In this document: positions 17,108-26,526 of the stretch, one piece after another
Layout: each line of letters begins with the position of its first letter
Numbering within the stretch: position 1 is the first letter of the stretch
Assembly: GCF_007751035.1 (NCBI RefSeq)
Contig: NZ_CP036433.1
Location: forward strand, 4,693,001 to 4,757,000
Length of the DNA stretch: 64,000 nucleotides
Direction of reading: 5' to 3'
Origin: Lignipirellula cremea
Lineage (GTDB): Bacteria; Planctomycetota; Planctomycetia; Pirellulales; Pirellulaceae
Notes under the pieces: model-generated
Told to the model about the DNA's origin: nothing
What the model saw: only the letters and a program-made list of their open reading frames with translations
Database searches by the model: none
Translations under genes and position numbers: made by a program

Positions 17108-17500
17108 TTAGTCTTCGTTTTCGTCGAACGCTTCAATATCGGCGTCTTCGTCGCTTTCTTCATCGTCGTCGAAGTCGTCGTCGGACCCCAGACCGTCGTC
17201 GGCCGGTTCCTCTTCGAAGTCGCCGTCGTCGCCGAAGTCTTCCTCAAAGTCGTACTCGTCCTCGAGTTCTTCTTCAAAGTCATCGTCAAAATCGTCGTCG
17301 AAATCTTCGTCGTCGAAATCTTCCAGATCTTCTTCGTTGTCTGACATCTCACAGACGAGCTGTGCCCGGTCCTTATCTTCCAGTGAGGCATTCGCCGGCG
17401 CCGATGCGCTGGCGACCCAGTCTGCGACAGGCTGTCCCAGAGTGGCGTTGATAACAGAGAATTCCGAAATAATCGCCTCGGGGGCGGTTGTAATCGACAT
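17108..17500 (-). CDS. Extremely acidic small protein
   Basis: 130 residues from ATG 17500, which has AGGA eight bases upstream; an internal ATG at 17346 (MSDNEED) is an alternative. Residues 1-50 are ordinary (EAIISEFSVINATLGQPVAD), but the last ~80 are almost wholly Asp and Glu with a few aromatic residues (DDDFDDDFEEELEDEYDFEE). Such tails are intrinsically disordered and can bind basic proteins, metals or nucleic-acid-binding proteins. No known domain is recognised. I believe it is a real gene because codon use and the ribosome-binding site are good, but low complexity makes the call less certain. Confidence 0.6.
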   Translation of the reverse strand: MSITTAPEAIISEFSVINATLGQPVADWVASASAPANASLEDKDRAQLVCEMSDNEEDLEDFDDEDFDDDFDDDFEEELEDEYDFEEDFGDDGDFEEEPADDGLGSDDDFDDDEESDEDADIEAFDENED

Positions 17501-17688
17501 GCACAAAAATCCTGCTCAGCAGAGGAAGGGTCGCACCGACGCGGCGGTTGCGAACGTTTCGCCGGCTGATCAATGTAAATCCTGATAGAAAGAAACTTTG
17601 GTATCCGAGCGCCCGTCTTTTGTCAAGGAACCGTGGAACGCCCTGGAGGTTCACTCCCCGGCGCCGGGGTTCTATCGACGGCCGCTGG

Positions 17689-18747
17689 TTAATTGAGCGA
17701 GTAGACCTCGTAAGGCTGCTCGCAGGGGTTGCCGCGGCTGATGTAAAGCTGACCTTCGGCCGGCGCACAGATGATCGAAAACACCGTTTCCCAGAATCCA
17801 TACTGGGGGTCGGAATTGGCGTGGCGACAGATCGAACGCGGGTGGTTATCGTGATCGCGCAAAATCTGCTGCATCGCGGCCAGGTCGGTTTCCCCGTCGA
17901 TTCCGGCAAACAGGGTCCGCAAGCGCTGTTCGCGATCATGGGACTGGATCAACTCGGGGAACACCGCGTTGTGCGGCTGCAGCTGCGCGTGCAGGCAGTG
18001 ATTGGTGTGGTACAGCCGTTCGTGAGATTCGGGCCGCAGCACAAAGACCTCTTCGATCGAGGCTTCCAAGTCCGCCGGGCCTTCGGGCGTGGTCAGCATA
18101 ATATTAACAGGTATCGCACGCTCAGCGCGGCGCACCGCCTGGGTCGCTTCTTCCAGCGAGCCGGCCTCAAAAAGTTCCCGCAAAGTGAAGTAGTGCGGGG
18201 TGCCGACTTCGCGACTGGGAGCCGGCAGGGTGTTCACACAGGCTCCGACTCCCCGGTCGTTGAACCCCATATAAGAGATCAGTCCCGCCTGGCCGCAGCT
18301 GATATAGGCTGGTTTTCCGTTGGGACGACGGGTAATCACGACCGTCGCCGCATCCAGGGCCGGGTCGTTGTCCCAGTTCTGGCCGACAAGCCCCTGTCCC
18401 CGTGCGATGGAGGAAAGCGAAGTGCAGCCCTCGCTGGCTTCCGGCTGCAGCTGGTTACGAACCTGCAGGAGCAGCAGGTCGTCGAGCTCTACACCGGCGG
18501 CTTCCGCTGTACCGCGCAGTTCATCGACCAGGTCGGGCCGGTAACGCTCGGCGAACTGGCCGCTGCGACGGGCCACGTCGTACGCCTTTTCCCGACTGAT
18601 CGCGCAGGTCTTCTGCACGCGGGCGAGGGCCATGTCGCAGAACGCCCGGACTTCCTCTCCGGCCGCTTCCCCGATCTGACGTCCCAGTTCCCGCGGCGGA
18701 CCGCTGGCTTCAATCTCGCGATAACGGGGAGGGCGGCTGTGCGGCAT
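17689..18747 (-). CDS. C45-family autoproteolytic acyltransferase/hydrolase
   Basis: 352 residues from ATG 18747. The frame is open further upstream, but family similarity begins at RYREIEASGPPRELGRQIGE. The key motif is EGCTSL with the N-terminal nucleophile C108, the autocleavage site of isopenicillin-N acyltransferase-like enzymes. GLVGQNWDNDP and GLISYMGFNDRGVGACVNTL follow, as in that family. These enzymes hydrolyse or transfer acyl groups on amides. There is no signal peptide in the chosen start, so it is probably cytoplasmic. The substrate cannot be inferred. Confidence 0.8.
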   Translation of the reverse strand: MPHSRPPRYREIEASGPPRELGRQIGEAAGEEVRAFCDMALARVQKTCAISREKAYDVARRSGQFAERYRPDLVDELRGTAEAAGVELDDLLLLQVRNQLQPEASEGCTSLSSIARGQGLVGQNWDNDPALDAATVVITRRPNGKPAYISCGQAGLISYMGFNDRGVGACVNTLPAPSREVGTPHYFTLRELFEAGSLEEATQAVRRAERAIPVNIMLTTPEGPADLEASIEEVFVLRPESHERLYHTNHCLHAQLQPHNAVFPELIQSHDREQRLRTLFAGIDGETDLAAMQQILRDHDNHPRSICRHANSDPQYGFWETVFSIICAPAEGQLYISRGNPCEQPYEVYSLN

Positions 18748-19077
18748 GGCGGTCACTCGGGCGGGAACTTCGACCATTGTTAACAGGGCATCCCAGGCAA
18801 GGGGAATCACCAGGGTTTCTGCGGGTGCAGTGCAATCTACTCGTAATAATCGTACGGCGTGGGACGCTCGCTGGCTATTGGTCAGGCTGTGCATTTCCAG
18901 GCGGCGCTAAACGGGGCTACACCCAAGATGCGGCGGAAGTGGGGAAATCGACCTGCGCAGGTGTTTGCGTTGCTCGTTGACGACCGGGTAGAATAACCGA
19001 CAATTGCAACGGCGCCGGGCAAGACATCTGCATGGCGAGCGACGGTAAATGAGGGGTTTCTTCTCAAGGAGGCGCAG

Positions 19078-20721
19078 ATGCGTTTCGTACTCTTGATCAG
19101 CGGTCTGGCTGCCGGTTTTGGGTTGGCTGCGCTGCTGGCAGCGTCGACGCCGGTTGTCGGCGCAGAGCCGGCCGACGGAGTCGAAATCTATCGAACTACG
19201 CTGATTAAACATGGGTTTCTGCCGACGACCGCTGGTGCGCTTGACTATCTCAGACGGATCGAACTCGACGAAAAACAGCAGGAGCGGATTACTGCGCTGG
19301 TGCATCAAATGGGCGATCGGAACTATCGCCGCCGGGAAGCAGCCACCCATGAGCTGACGCTGCTGCCTGCGCCGAACCGGGAGCTGACCCGTGCGATCGA
19401 AAGTGAGAATCCCGAAATTCGCTGGCGAGCCAAACTGGTCGTGCAGAAGAACCAGCACGATTCGTCGGCAATGCTGACAGCGGCGCTCAAGCTGGTCGCG
19501 CACGATCCCAGTGGAGCAGGGCTGGAAGATCTGTTACCGGCGTTGCCCTGGTGCCAGGCCGCCCATATGCGACTGGCGGCGCAAGCGGCCATGCTGGCGG
19601 TCGCTGCCCCGCAGGACTATCCACGACTAAAAGAGCTGTTGACCTCGGGCGAGCCTGCGGAGCGGGTTGCCGCCTTTTATGTCCTGTCGCAGAAACTGCC
19701 CGCGGAAGAGCACGACTTGCTCCGCGCGGTGCTGAAGCAAAGCGATGACCAGGTGGTTCTTGCCGCGGCGAAAATGCTGGCGGATATTGGCGACCGAGCC
19801 AGTTTGCCGGCCCTGATTCGTCTGTTGGAGTCGCCTGACGACGGCGTACGCGTGGATGCAATTGGCGCGTTGCGGGCCTTTACCGGGCAATACTTCGCTT
19901 ATCAGCCGCACAAACCGCCCGCCGAACAGGTCAGCCATTTGACCCAGTGGCGGGACTGGCTGGCGGAACATGGAGCCGATGCGGAGTTGCGGTTCCCCCT
20001 CGGCCAGTTTCGCGATGGCCGCGGCGACCTGGGCGGCAATACGCTGGTCGCGACGGGTTCTGCGGGGAAGGTGCTGGAGCTGGACCCGTCGGGCAAGATC
20101 GTCTGGAGTTTCGATATCAGCTCCTGGAGCGCCGAGAAACTGCCCAATGGAAACGTGTTGATTGCCTCGTATGCTTCCAATCGGGTGGTCGTAGTCGATC
20201 GCGAAGGCAAGGTCGTCTGGGAAATGCCGTCTATTAACGCCATGACGGCCCGACCGCTGCGCGGGGGGAACTTCCTGCTCGCCGATTTCAACGGCAACCG
20301 GGTCATCGAAGTGAATGAGGCCAAAGCGACGGTCTGGGAACACAAGACGCCGGACAACTGCTTTGATGCGTTTCGTTTGCCCAGCGGAAACACCATTTTT
20401 GGTTGCCCCAATCTGGTGCAGGAGGTATCCGCCGACGGGGAACTGGTCCGCGAATGGAAGATCCCGGGACGCTTGAACGGGTTTCAGCCTCTGCCCAACG
20501 GCAACCTTTTAATCGCCAACTATGGCGAAGGGAAGATCACCGAACTTTCTCCGTCAGGGAAAGTCTTGTGGGAATTCGCCGAGACGGGGCCGTGCGACGT
20601 GTTCCGACTGGCGGACGGCGGCATGCTGGTGACGACCTCGTCGCATGTGATCGAAGTCGGCCCTGATTTGAAGGTCGTGAAAGAGATCGTCAAATCAAAC
20701 TATGGATCGGCCCGACGCTAG
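19078..20721 (+). CDS. Secreted HEAT-repeat plus beta-propeller protein
   Basis: 547 residues with a near-perfect ribosome-binding site (AAGGAGG about 9 bases upstream). Signal peptide at about 1-28 (LLISGLAAGFGLAALLAAST). Residues ~75-270 are helical repeats of HEAT type (RRREAATHELTLLP, then LPALIRLLESPDDGVRVDAI). Residues ~300-547 are a beta-propeller with blades like LELDPSGKIVWSFD, NGNVLIASYASNRVVVVD and NGNLLIANYGEGKITELS. This resembles arylsulfotransferase/NHL-type propellers, but I see no catalytic His set, so it is probably a binding module. It probably acts in the periplasm or cell surface. A terminator follows. Confidence 0.75.
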   Translation: MRFVLLISGLAAGFGLAALLAASTPVVGAEPADGVEIYRTTLIKHGFLPTTAGALDYLRRIELDEKQQERITALVHQMGDRNYRRREAATHELTLLPAPNRELTRAIESENPEIRWRAKLVVQKNQHDSSAMLTAALKLVAHDPSGAGLEDLLPALPWCQAAHMRLAAQAAMLAVAAPQDYPRLKELLTSGEPAERVAAFYVLSQKLPAEEHDLLRAVLKQSDDQVVLAAAKMLADIGDRASLPALIRLLESPDDGVRVDAIGALRAFTGQYFAYQPHKPPAEQVSHLTQWRDWLAEHGADAELRFPLGQFRDGRGDLGGNTLVATGSAGKVLELDPSGKIVWSFDISSWSAEKLPNGNVLIASYASNRVVVVDREGKVVWEMPSINAMTARPLRGGNFLLADFNGNRVIEVNEAKATVWEHKTPDNCFDAFRLPSGNTIFGCPNLVQEVSADGELVREWKIPGRLNGFQPLPNGNLLIANYGEGKITELSPSGKVLWEFAETGPCDVFRLADGGMLVTTSSHVIEVGPDLKVVKEIVKSNYGSARR

Positions 20722-20763
20722 TGGTGCGTCAAACCATAAAATCAGGTTTCTCTAAATCAGCCG

Positions 20764-20788
20764 CCGGGCGTTAGCCCCCGGTTTTTTT
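20764..20788 (+). terminator. Intrinsic terminator after the HEAT/propeller gene
   Basis: A short CCGGG / CCCGG stem (20764-20768 with 20777-20781) is followed by seven T residues, 43 bp after the stop codon. Confidence 0.65.
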
Positions 20789-21331
20789 GGGAGCACAGCA
20801 GCACGGCCGAAATCGCTCACTCGAAGATGGAAGATTGACGCGGCACCAGGCCCGCTGTGAAAAAGTTACTCCCCGCCGCAGCGATTCACGTTCGTCGCTG
20901 GCCGAACGTCGCCCTTGTGAATTTTTTTCAGGGCGTCGATTCCCTGGCCCCGACGACTTTTTGGCCGGATGTTCCGGGTCTCGGCTGCTCATTTGGACAA
21001 CTTTAGGGAAAAGCAGAATTTCGGCACAGAATCTGCGAACAGTTCCCGTATGTCAATTCTTCACGATATCTGCCGCGGTCGGGAAATTTTACGCCTGACC
21101 GCAAGGAAGCAGATTGAGAACTGGCTAACTGTAACGGCCCTTTAAGTTTCGGTGAAAGGAAAGACCTGACTCAGCCGCTTTCTTCATGATGAAGATCCAC
21201 GGCGAGAGGAAGGAAACAGCCCGCGGGTTGAAATGTCGCTTGTAAGGATTACAGAAATTGGCGACATTCTTTCACAAGCAAAGGGAACCGCTCCTTTTTT
21301 TTAAGCGCCTCGTTTCCAAGGAGGGAAACCC
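20789..21331. other. Intergenic region, no gene seen
   Basis: About 540 bp without a supported gene. The short frames are unlike protein. It carries the promoter and 5' leader of the thioredoxin-protease gene, including AAGGAGGG just before GTG 21332. I see no clear riboswitch or RNA gene. Confidence 0.4.
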
Positions 21332-22717
21332 GTGGCCGTATTTGCAACACTCGCACTCTTGCTAGCAGCAGCACCCGGTGCGAATGATGTCGTTCTGCTT
21401 GACTTCACTGCCTCGTGGTGTGGTCCCTGCCAGCAGATGAAACCGACCGTCCACCGTTTGGCGGCCGCCGGCTTTCCCGTCAAAGAAGTCGATCTCGATC
21501 AGAATCGCGCCCTGGCCCAGCGGCTGGGTGTGGATAAAGTCCCCACGTTCATTCTGCTCTCCAATAACCAGGTGGTCGCCCGGACCTCGGGATACACCAG
21601 CTACCAGGCCCTGGCGGACATGTTCAGCCAGGCCGGCTACGCTCCTGGACAGCAACAGCCCGAGCAGCAGATCGCCGCCCAGGCCCCGCCTGCCGGTCGA
21701 TCGCGGTTGGCGGCCCCGCCTGTCACCCAGGCCAGCCATACGGCTCCCGCCCCTGCGACCCAGCCTGCGGAGTCCGATATCCCGCAGGATCGAGCCGAGC
21801 AGATCGCCCTGTTCTCGACCGTGCGACTGAAAATTGAAGACAGCACCGGTTACTCGTTCGGTACGGGAACCGTGATCGACATGCACGGCGACGAAGCCCT
21901 GGTGTTGACCTGCGGCCATCTTTTCCGGGATTCGGCCGGCAAGGGACGGATCTCGGTCGAGCTGTTTCATCCGCAAGCCCAAGGCGCGCTGCCGGGCCGG
22001 TTGATCAGTTACGACGCCGACCAGCATGACATTGGCTTTGTCAGCTTCCGCCCCGGGATGCCGCTGGAGCCGGTCCGTGTCGGCGGCCCGAACCTGCAGT
22101 CGGCAGTGGGCAGCAAGGTATTCTCGATTGGTTGCAATCGCGGAGCGGACGCAACCATTCGTCGCAGTCATGTCACGCACGTCAATCGTTACGGGGGGCC
22201 CGACAACATCGAAGTCGCTGGCGAACCGATCCAGGGTCGTTCCGGCGGCGGACTGTTCAACGCCGCGGGCGAGCTGATCGGCGTCTGCAATGCGGCCGAT
22301 CCCAAGGATAACGAAGGCGTTTACGCCGCACTCAAGTCGGTGCAGTTTCATCTCGACCGAATCGGCCAGGGTCGCATCTACACCGGCGAAAACGCAATCG
22401 CCCAGGCGGCTCCGGCCGCCGTCCGGCCGACGACTCCGGCTCGGTCGGTTGCTGACAATGCGGAACTCGATGTGAATCCGGCCGCGTATTTCGCTGAACG
22501 GGAAGCCCGCGCGGCCCGTGCCGACAACGACGTGGAAGTCATCGTGGTGGTGCGATCCAAGTCGCGCCCTGAAAACAGCCGGACGATGATCCTGCCGAAC
22601 CTGCCGCAGTCGCTGGTCCAGCAGCTGGAAGCCCATCATCGCCAGCAGCACCCGACCAGCGAACCTGTCCAGGCTCCGCCTGCCGGCAGCCCGATCATCC
22701 GGGCCCAGTCGGAGTAA
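21332..22717 (+). CDS. Thioredoxin domain fused to a trypsin-like serine protease
   Basis: 461 residues from GTG 21332, with AAGGAGGG upstream. A short hydrophobic N-terminus (AVFATLALLLAAAPGAN) serves as a signal or anchor. Residues ~15-105 are a thioredoxin fold with the full active site WCGPC (C30, C33) and the cis-Pro segment KVPTFILL. A Pro/Gln-rich linker (105-150) leads to a trypsin-fold domain with a complete triad: H196 in LTCGHLF, D233 in QHDIGFVSF and S304 in QGRSGGGLFN. The C-terminal ~100 residues are disordered. It probably acts in the periplasm, coupling a disulfide-reacting domain with proteolysis. Two hairpins follow, the second a good terminator. Confidence 0.85.
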   Translation: MAVFATLALLLAAAPGANDVVLLDFTASWCGPCQQMKPTVHRLAAAGFPVKEVDLDQNRALAQRLGVDKVPTFILLSNNQVVARTSGYTSYQALADMFSQAGYAPGQQQPEQQIAAQAPPAGRSRLAAPPVTQASHTAPAPATQPAESDIPQDRAEQIALFSTVRLKIEDSTGYSFGTGTVIDMHGDEALVLTCGHLFRDSAGKGRISVELFHPQAQGALPGRLISYDADQHDIGFVSFRPGMPLEPVRVGGPNLQSAVGSKVFSIGCNRGADATIRRSHVTHVNRYGGPDNIEVAGEPIQGRSGGGLFNAAGELIGVCNAADPKDNEGVYAALKSVQFHLDRIGQGRIYTGENAIAQAAPAAVRPTTPARSVADNAELDVNPAAYFAEREARAARADNDVEVIVVVRSKSRPENSRTMILPNLPQSLVQQLEAHHRQQHPTSEPVQAPPAGSPIIRAQSE

Positions 22718-22828
22718 GAAGCACGCTTTCGCAACGGGGCGTCCCTCCTTCCTGGTTCGCCAGGGCGCCCCGATCGCACATAACCAAACGTGTTACGTGC
22801 GATTGCTGCTGTTGCATTTACCTTACCC

Positions 22829-22851
22829 ATGCGGGCCGACTCAAAACGTCG
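22829..22851 (+). other. Hairpin GGCCGAC / GTCGGCC
   Basis: A seven-base-pair perfect stem with a loop of about eight bases lies 110 bp after the protease gene and ahead of the terminator. It may be a processing or stabilising structure. Confidence 0.35.
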
Positions 22852-22893
22852 GCCGTGATTTCACGCAGGCCCTGCTTCTTGGCCCGCTGTCGC

Positions 22894-22925
22894 CGCCAGG
22901 GAGTTGGCTCCCTGGCGTTTCTTTT
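22894..22925 (+). terminator. Intrinsic terminator after the thioredoxin-protease gene
   Basis: CGCCAGGGAG (22894-22903) pairs perfectly with CTCCCTGGCG (22908-22917) and is followed by TTTCTTTT. The rest of 22718-23117 shows no supported gene. Confidence 0.8.
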
Positions 22926-23117
22926 GCGCTGGCCGAGCGTTTGACTCCCGGTTCCCCCGAACGTCTGAACGCTGCCCGAGGCATCCGCGCGTAACGTTGC
23001 CATTGGCATTTCAGACACCTAATGCAGACCGTTCTGTGAGAATGCCGACTTTCGGTCCATTCCTTCGCGGCAGCCAAGGTGGGTGTCTGGAGCCAGGAAA
23101 GTGAGCGTCTTCAAACG

Positions 23118-23149
23118 AAAAAAGGAGTCGGGGCGAACCCTGACTCCTT
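23118..23149 (-). terminator. Intrinsic terminator of the PDZ gene
   Basis: On the minus strand GGAGTCAGGG and CCCCGACTCC form a stem around a 4-base loop, followed by six T residues (23123-23118). It lies about 30 bp after the stop of the PDZ protein gene. Confidence 0.8.
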
Positions 23150-23176
23150 CACTCTTTCAATTCCTGGCGACGAAAA

Positions 23177-23614
23177 CTACGGTCGCGGCGGATTGCCGCC
23201 CGGGCTGACCGAAGGCGGAGTCGTGGTTCCGCCCGGTCGAGCTACGTTGCCGCCGGGACGCTGGACCGATGAGGAATACTTGCTGTACGGCTGGCCCGAC
23301 TCAAAGCGGGCGTTGATCGGCCATGTCCCGTTGGGCGTGCCAATCAGGAAGGGCACATCGGTGTTGTTGGAGGCGGCCGCTTTTGCGTTCAGGGCGTCCT
23401 GAATCGAATTAATGTTGGTCGCGCCGACCTTCAGCAACACATCGCCGCGCTGAATGCCGATCGCCTGGGCGCCGCTTCCTGACAGCACCTGGAGGATCAC
23501 CACTTGCCCGTTACGCTCGACGAGCTCTACGCCAAGTTTGCCTTCGGCCGCAATAACATCGACGGCCATCGCGAGGGCCCCGACAACGCCAAACATCAAC
23601 GTCATGAATCGCAT
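23177..23614 (-). CDS. Small exported PDZ-domain protein
   Basis: 145 residues from ATG 23614, with GGAG upstream; the longer frame adds an unlikely N-terminus. Signal peptide MRFMTLMFGVVGALAMAVDV... is followed by a single PDZ domain (KLGVELVERNGQVVILQVLS, then GAQAIGIQRGDVLLKVGATN). The C-terminal ~40 residues are Pro/Gly-rich (RPGGNVARPGGTTTPPSVSP). PDZ domains bind protein C-termini. A free-standing one may be an adaptor for a periplasmic protease, but the partner is not evident. Confidence 0.75.
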   Translation of the reverse strand: MRFMTLMFGVVGALAMAVDVIAAEGKLGVELVERNGQVVILQVLSGSGAQAIGIQRGDVLLKVGATNINSIQDALNAKAAASNNTDVPFLIGTPNGTWPINARFESGQPYSKYSSSVQRPGGNVARPGGTTTPPSVSPGGNPPRP

Positions 23615-24134
23615 CGGACTACTCCAAAGTGGGAAACGGACAGGAAACTGCCTCAAACTTGAGACAGGACTCACAGGGAAATCAGCGTTCGCCAGGCGAA
23701 ACGTTGGTAAACTGAGAAAGCATGCCCCGATTGGTTATCAGACTGGGCGAATCAAAAGCCTGCCGGCGGCGAAGTGCACACACCCGACCTGAGCATGGTA
23801 TCGGTCGCCGTTCTCCGGTCAAGCATCCCGAATGCAATTTCCATTCAGCCCAGGAAACAATTAGATTTCAGGCCGCCGATTGCGCGTTGCCTGGGCGTTA
23901 ACCTTCGGGGAAATCGTTCTGCCAGGCGTTGGAAGTAACCACCTGAGATGGATAGAAAGACGGGGGCAGAAGGACGCCGTTAAGTCAGGACGTTTCCGGT
24001 CGCGGGCGGCGGAGAGAAGCTACGCCCTTATCAGAAGCCCAATTGGGCGATGGCCCGCGATGCTCAAGATGATCGCGGGCGCGGAGCCAAGGCGTTCCGC
24101 TTTCGTGTCGGAACGCTCACGTTGTCGCCGGTAC
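23615..24134. other. Intergenic; inverted repeat at 24053-24080
   Basis: There is no supported gene. GCCCGCGAT (24053-24061) and ATCGCGGGC (24072-24080) form a perfect nine-base inverted repeat about 55 bp after the aminotransferase stop. It may help to end that minus-strand transcript, but no T run follows. Confidence 0.4.
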
Positions 24135-25325
24135 TTAGGCCGCGGCGTACTGCTTGCCGGCGTAGAACGTGGCGATTCGCTTGACCACCGTCTGCTGCTC
24201 TTCGATCGTCAGTTCGGGGAAGATCGGCAGGCTGAGCACTTCGGCGGCGGCCCTTTCCGTTTCGGGGAGATCGCCTTCGCGATAGCCCAGATGACGGAAG
24301 CAGTCCTGCTGATGCAGGGGCTGCGGGTAGTACACCTCGCTGCCAATCTGGGCGTCGGCCAGGTGGCGTCGCAGGGCGTCGCGGCGGCCTTCCGGCACGC
24401 GGATGGTGTACTGGTTCCAGACGTGCCAGCAACCACGGGCCGTTTGCGGCAGCACCAGGTTCTGGTCGAGTTTGGCGTCGGCCAGCAGTTCATCGTACCG
24501 GCCAGCGTTGGTGCGGCGGTCGGTCGTCCAGCCGTTCAGGCGGGCGAATTTTACGTTGAGCACGGCTGCCTGGATCGAGTCCAGACGGCTGTTGATGCCG
24601 ACCACCGGGTGGAAGTATCGCGGCTGCATGCCGTGGGCCGCCATGATGCGGAGCACCTGGGCCATGCGATCGTCGTTGGTGGTGACCATTCCGCCGTCGC
24701 CGAAACCGCCGAGGTTTTTGGTTGGGTAGAAGCTGAACGCTCCGACATCGCCGATCGCTCCGGCTTTGGCGGCGCCGTAACCGGCTCCGATCGCCTGGGC
24801 GGCGTCTTCCAGGACAAACAGGCCGTGCGTGCCGGCCAGCGCCAGGATCGCTTCCATATCGGCGCACTGGCCGAACAGATGCACGGGGATAATGGCGCGT
24901 GTCGACGGCGTGAGAGCCGCTTCGACCTGGCTGGCGTCGATATTGAAGGTAACCGGGTCGATGTCGACAAAGACCGGTTTGGCTCCCAGTCGCCAGACGG
25001 CGCTGGCCGTGGCGAAGAAGGTAAAGCTGGGGCAGATCACTTCGTCGCCGCGGCCAATGCCGCGAGCCATCAGCGCCAGCAGCAGGGCGTCGCTACCCGA
25101 TGCGCAACCAATGGCGTGGGCGGCTCCGGTGTACTCGGCGACCGATTGTTCCAGCTGGGTGACTTCAGGACCGTGCAAAAAGCGGCCCGAGTCGCAAACC
25201 TGGGAAATAGCCTGCTGGATTTCGTCGAGCAGGGGGCGATTGCCTCTTTGCACATCGAGCAAAGGCACAGGGCGATTTGATTCAGAAGCAGCGTGCGGAT
25301 CAGCCACGTTTGCCGGAGCCTCCAT
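24135..25325 (-). CDS. DegT/DnrJ/EryC1/StrS family PLP aminotransferase
   Basis: 396 residues from ATG 25325; a GTG at 25379 would add 18. It opens with VPLLDVQRGNRPLLDEIQQA and SGRFLHGPEV, and GCASGSDALLLALMA follows. VLEDAAQAIGA and SFYPTKNLGGFGDGGM carry the PLP-binding Asp and Lys. GINSRLDSIQAAVL and HVWNQYTIRVP complete the sugar-aminotransferase pattern. It would aminate a keto-sugar nucleotide for surface polysaccharide synthesis. It is downstream of pdxA, whose pathway makes its PLP cofactor, on the same strand with a gap of about 150 bp. Confidence 0.88.
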   Translation of the reverse strand: MEAPANVADPHAASESNRPVPLLDVQRGNRPLLDEIQQAISQVCDSGRFLHGPEVTQLEQSVAEYTGAAHAIGCASGSDALLLALMARGIGRGDEVICPSFTFFATASAVWRLGAKPVFVDIDPVTFNIDASQVEAALTPSTRAIIPVHLFGQCADMEAILALAGTHGLFVLEDAAQAIGAGYGAAKAGAIGDVGAFSFYPTKNLGGFGDGGMVTTNDDRMAQVLRIMAAHGMQPRYFHPVVGINSRLDSIQAAVLNVKFARLNGWTTDRRTNAGRYDELLADAKLDQNLVLPQTARGCWHVWNQYTIRVPEGRRDALRRHLADAQIGSEVYYPQPLHQQDCFRHLGYREGDLPETERAAAEVLSLPIFPELTIEEQQTVVKRIATFYAGKQYAAA

Positions 25326-25473
25326 GCTCAGGGACGCCTGGGGTCGCAAGGATCCCTGGCGAAATTGAATTAGTTTCACAGCCGCGACGCACGAAGGTCG
25401 GGCCGAACTCGCGCGAACGATAGTCGAATCCGCCCGCAGCGGTCAAGACAGGAAATCCTGAATGCAGTCCAAT

Positions 25474-26490
25474 TTACGCCAGCAAGGGCGCTGGAGGACG
25501 ACAGAGAACGGCCGCTAGTCGCACCGCCGCCAGCAGGCTGGTTGGATTGGCGGTCCCTTGCCAGGCAATGTCAAACGCCGTGCCATGATCAACACTGGTG
25601 CGCACCACCGGCAGCCCCAGCGTGGTGTTGATGGCGGAGTCAAACGCCAGCGTTTTCAGCGGAATGAGCCCCTGATCGTGGTACATGCAAATGTAGGCGT
25701 CGGTCCGGGCCCGCCGGTCGGGCAGAAACGCGGTGTCGGCCGGCAGCGGACCTTCCAGATGATAGCCCTGCTCGCGCATGCGCAGAATGGCCGGCTCGAT
25801 CAGGCGTTCTTCCTCGCGCTGCCCGAACAGGCCGTGCTCGCCAGCGTGGGGATTCAAGCCGCAGACCGCCAGTCGAGGCTCGCGGCCGCGCATCCGCCGC
25901 ATGGCTTCGGCCGTCAGTTCAATGACTTCGCAGATCCGCTCAATGGAAAGCAGCCGGGGCGCTTCCAGGTAGCCGACATGCACCGTCGCCAGGCTGCAGG
26001 TCAGCAGGTCCGAGGTCAGCATCATGCAGGAGCGTTCCGCCTGCATCCTCTCGGCGAAGATCTCCGTATGGCCAGGAAAGTGGTGGCCGGCTGCGTACAG
26101 AGCTTCTTTATTGAGGGGGCCCGTGGTGACCGCTTCGACCTGGCCTGCCAGGGCCGCATCGATACTGGCGGTCACATAGCGGTAGGCTGCTTCGCCACAA
26201 ATGGGCGACATTTGACCGGGGACGACCTGCTCCAGCGGAGGAAAGTCGAAGTCCAGCACCGAAGGGCGGTCGATCGCCTGGTAGTTCTGCTCCCATGTTT
26301 CCCGCGTGAGGATCGGCGCGTGGAAAGGCAGGCCCAGTTGACTGGCGGCGCGGTTCAGCACGGCGGCGCTGCCAAACACAATGGGAATCGCGCTGCCGGT
26401 GATGGGCTCGTGCGCGAGCATGCGGAGGCAAATCTCGGGACCCACGCCGGCGGGATCGCCCATAGTGACAGCGATACGAGGCGACGACAT
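25474..26490 (-). CDS. pdxA: 4-hydroxythreonine-4-phosphate dehydrogenase
   Basis: 338 residues, typical length. It oxidises 4-phosphohydroxy-L-threonine in the DXP-dependent route to pyridoxal phosphate. Visible signatures are AVTMGDPAGVGPEI at the start, TTGPLNKEALYAAGHHFPGH with a metal-binding His, CGLNPHAGEHGLFG and YICMYHDQGLIPLKTL, then VVRTSVDHGTAFDIAW. It acts in the cytoplasm as a metal-dependent dimer. It lies 36 bp after the App1-like gene on the same strand. Confidence 0.92.
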   Translation of the reverse strand: MSSPRIAVTMGDPAGVGPEICLRMLAHEPITGSAIPIVFGSAAVLNRAASQLGLPFHAPILTRETWEQNYQAIDRPSVLDFDFPPLEQVVPGQMSPICGEAAYRYVTASIDAALAGQVEAVTTGPLNKEALYAAGHHFPGHTEIFAERMQAERSCMMLTSDLLTCSLATVHVGYLEAPRLLSIERICEVIELTAEAMRRMRGREPRLAVCGLNPHAGEHGLFGQREEERLIEPAILRMREQGYHLEGPLPADTAFLPDRRARTDAYICMYHDQGLIPLKTLAFDSAINTTLGLPVVRTSVDHGTAFDIAWQGTANPTSLLAAVRLAAVLCRPPAPLLA

Positions 26491-26526
26491 GGAGGACTTT
26501 CGTCGGTAAAACAGTGAGGGGAGCGG

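Noticed and set aside
24000-25280. Long plus-strand frame opposite the aminotransferase
   Set aside because: It is an antisense shadow of a well-supported PLP aminotransferase.
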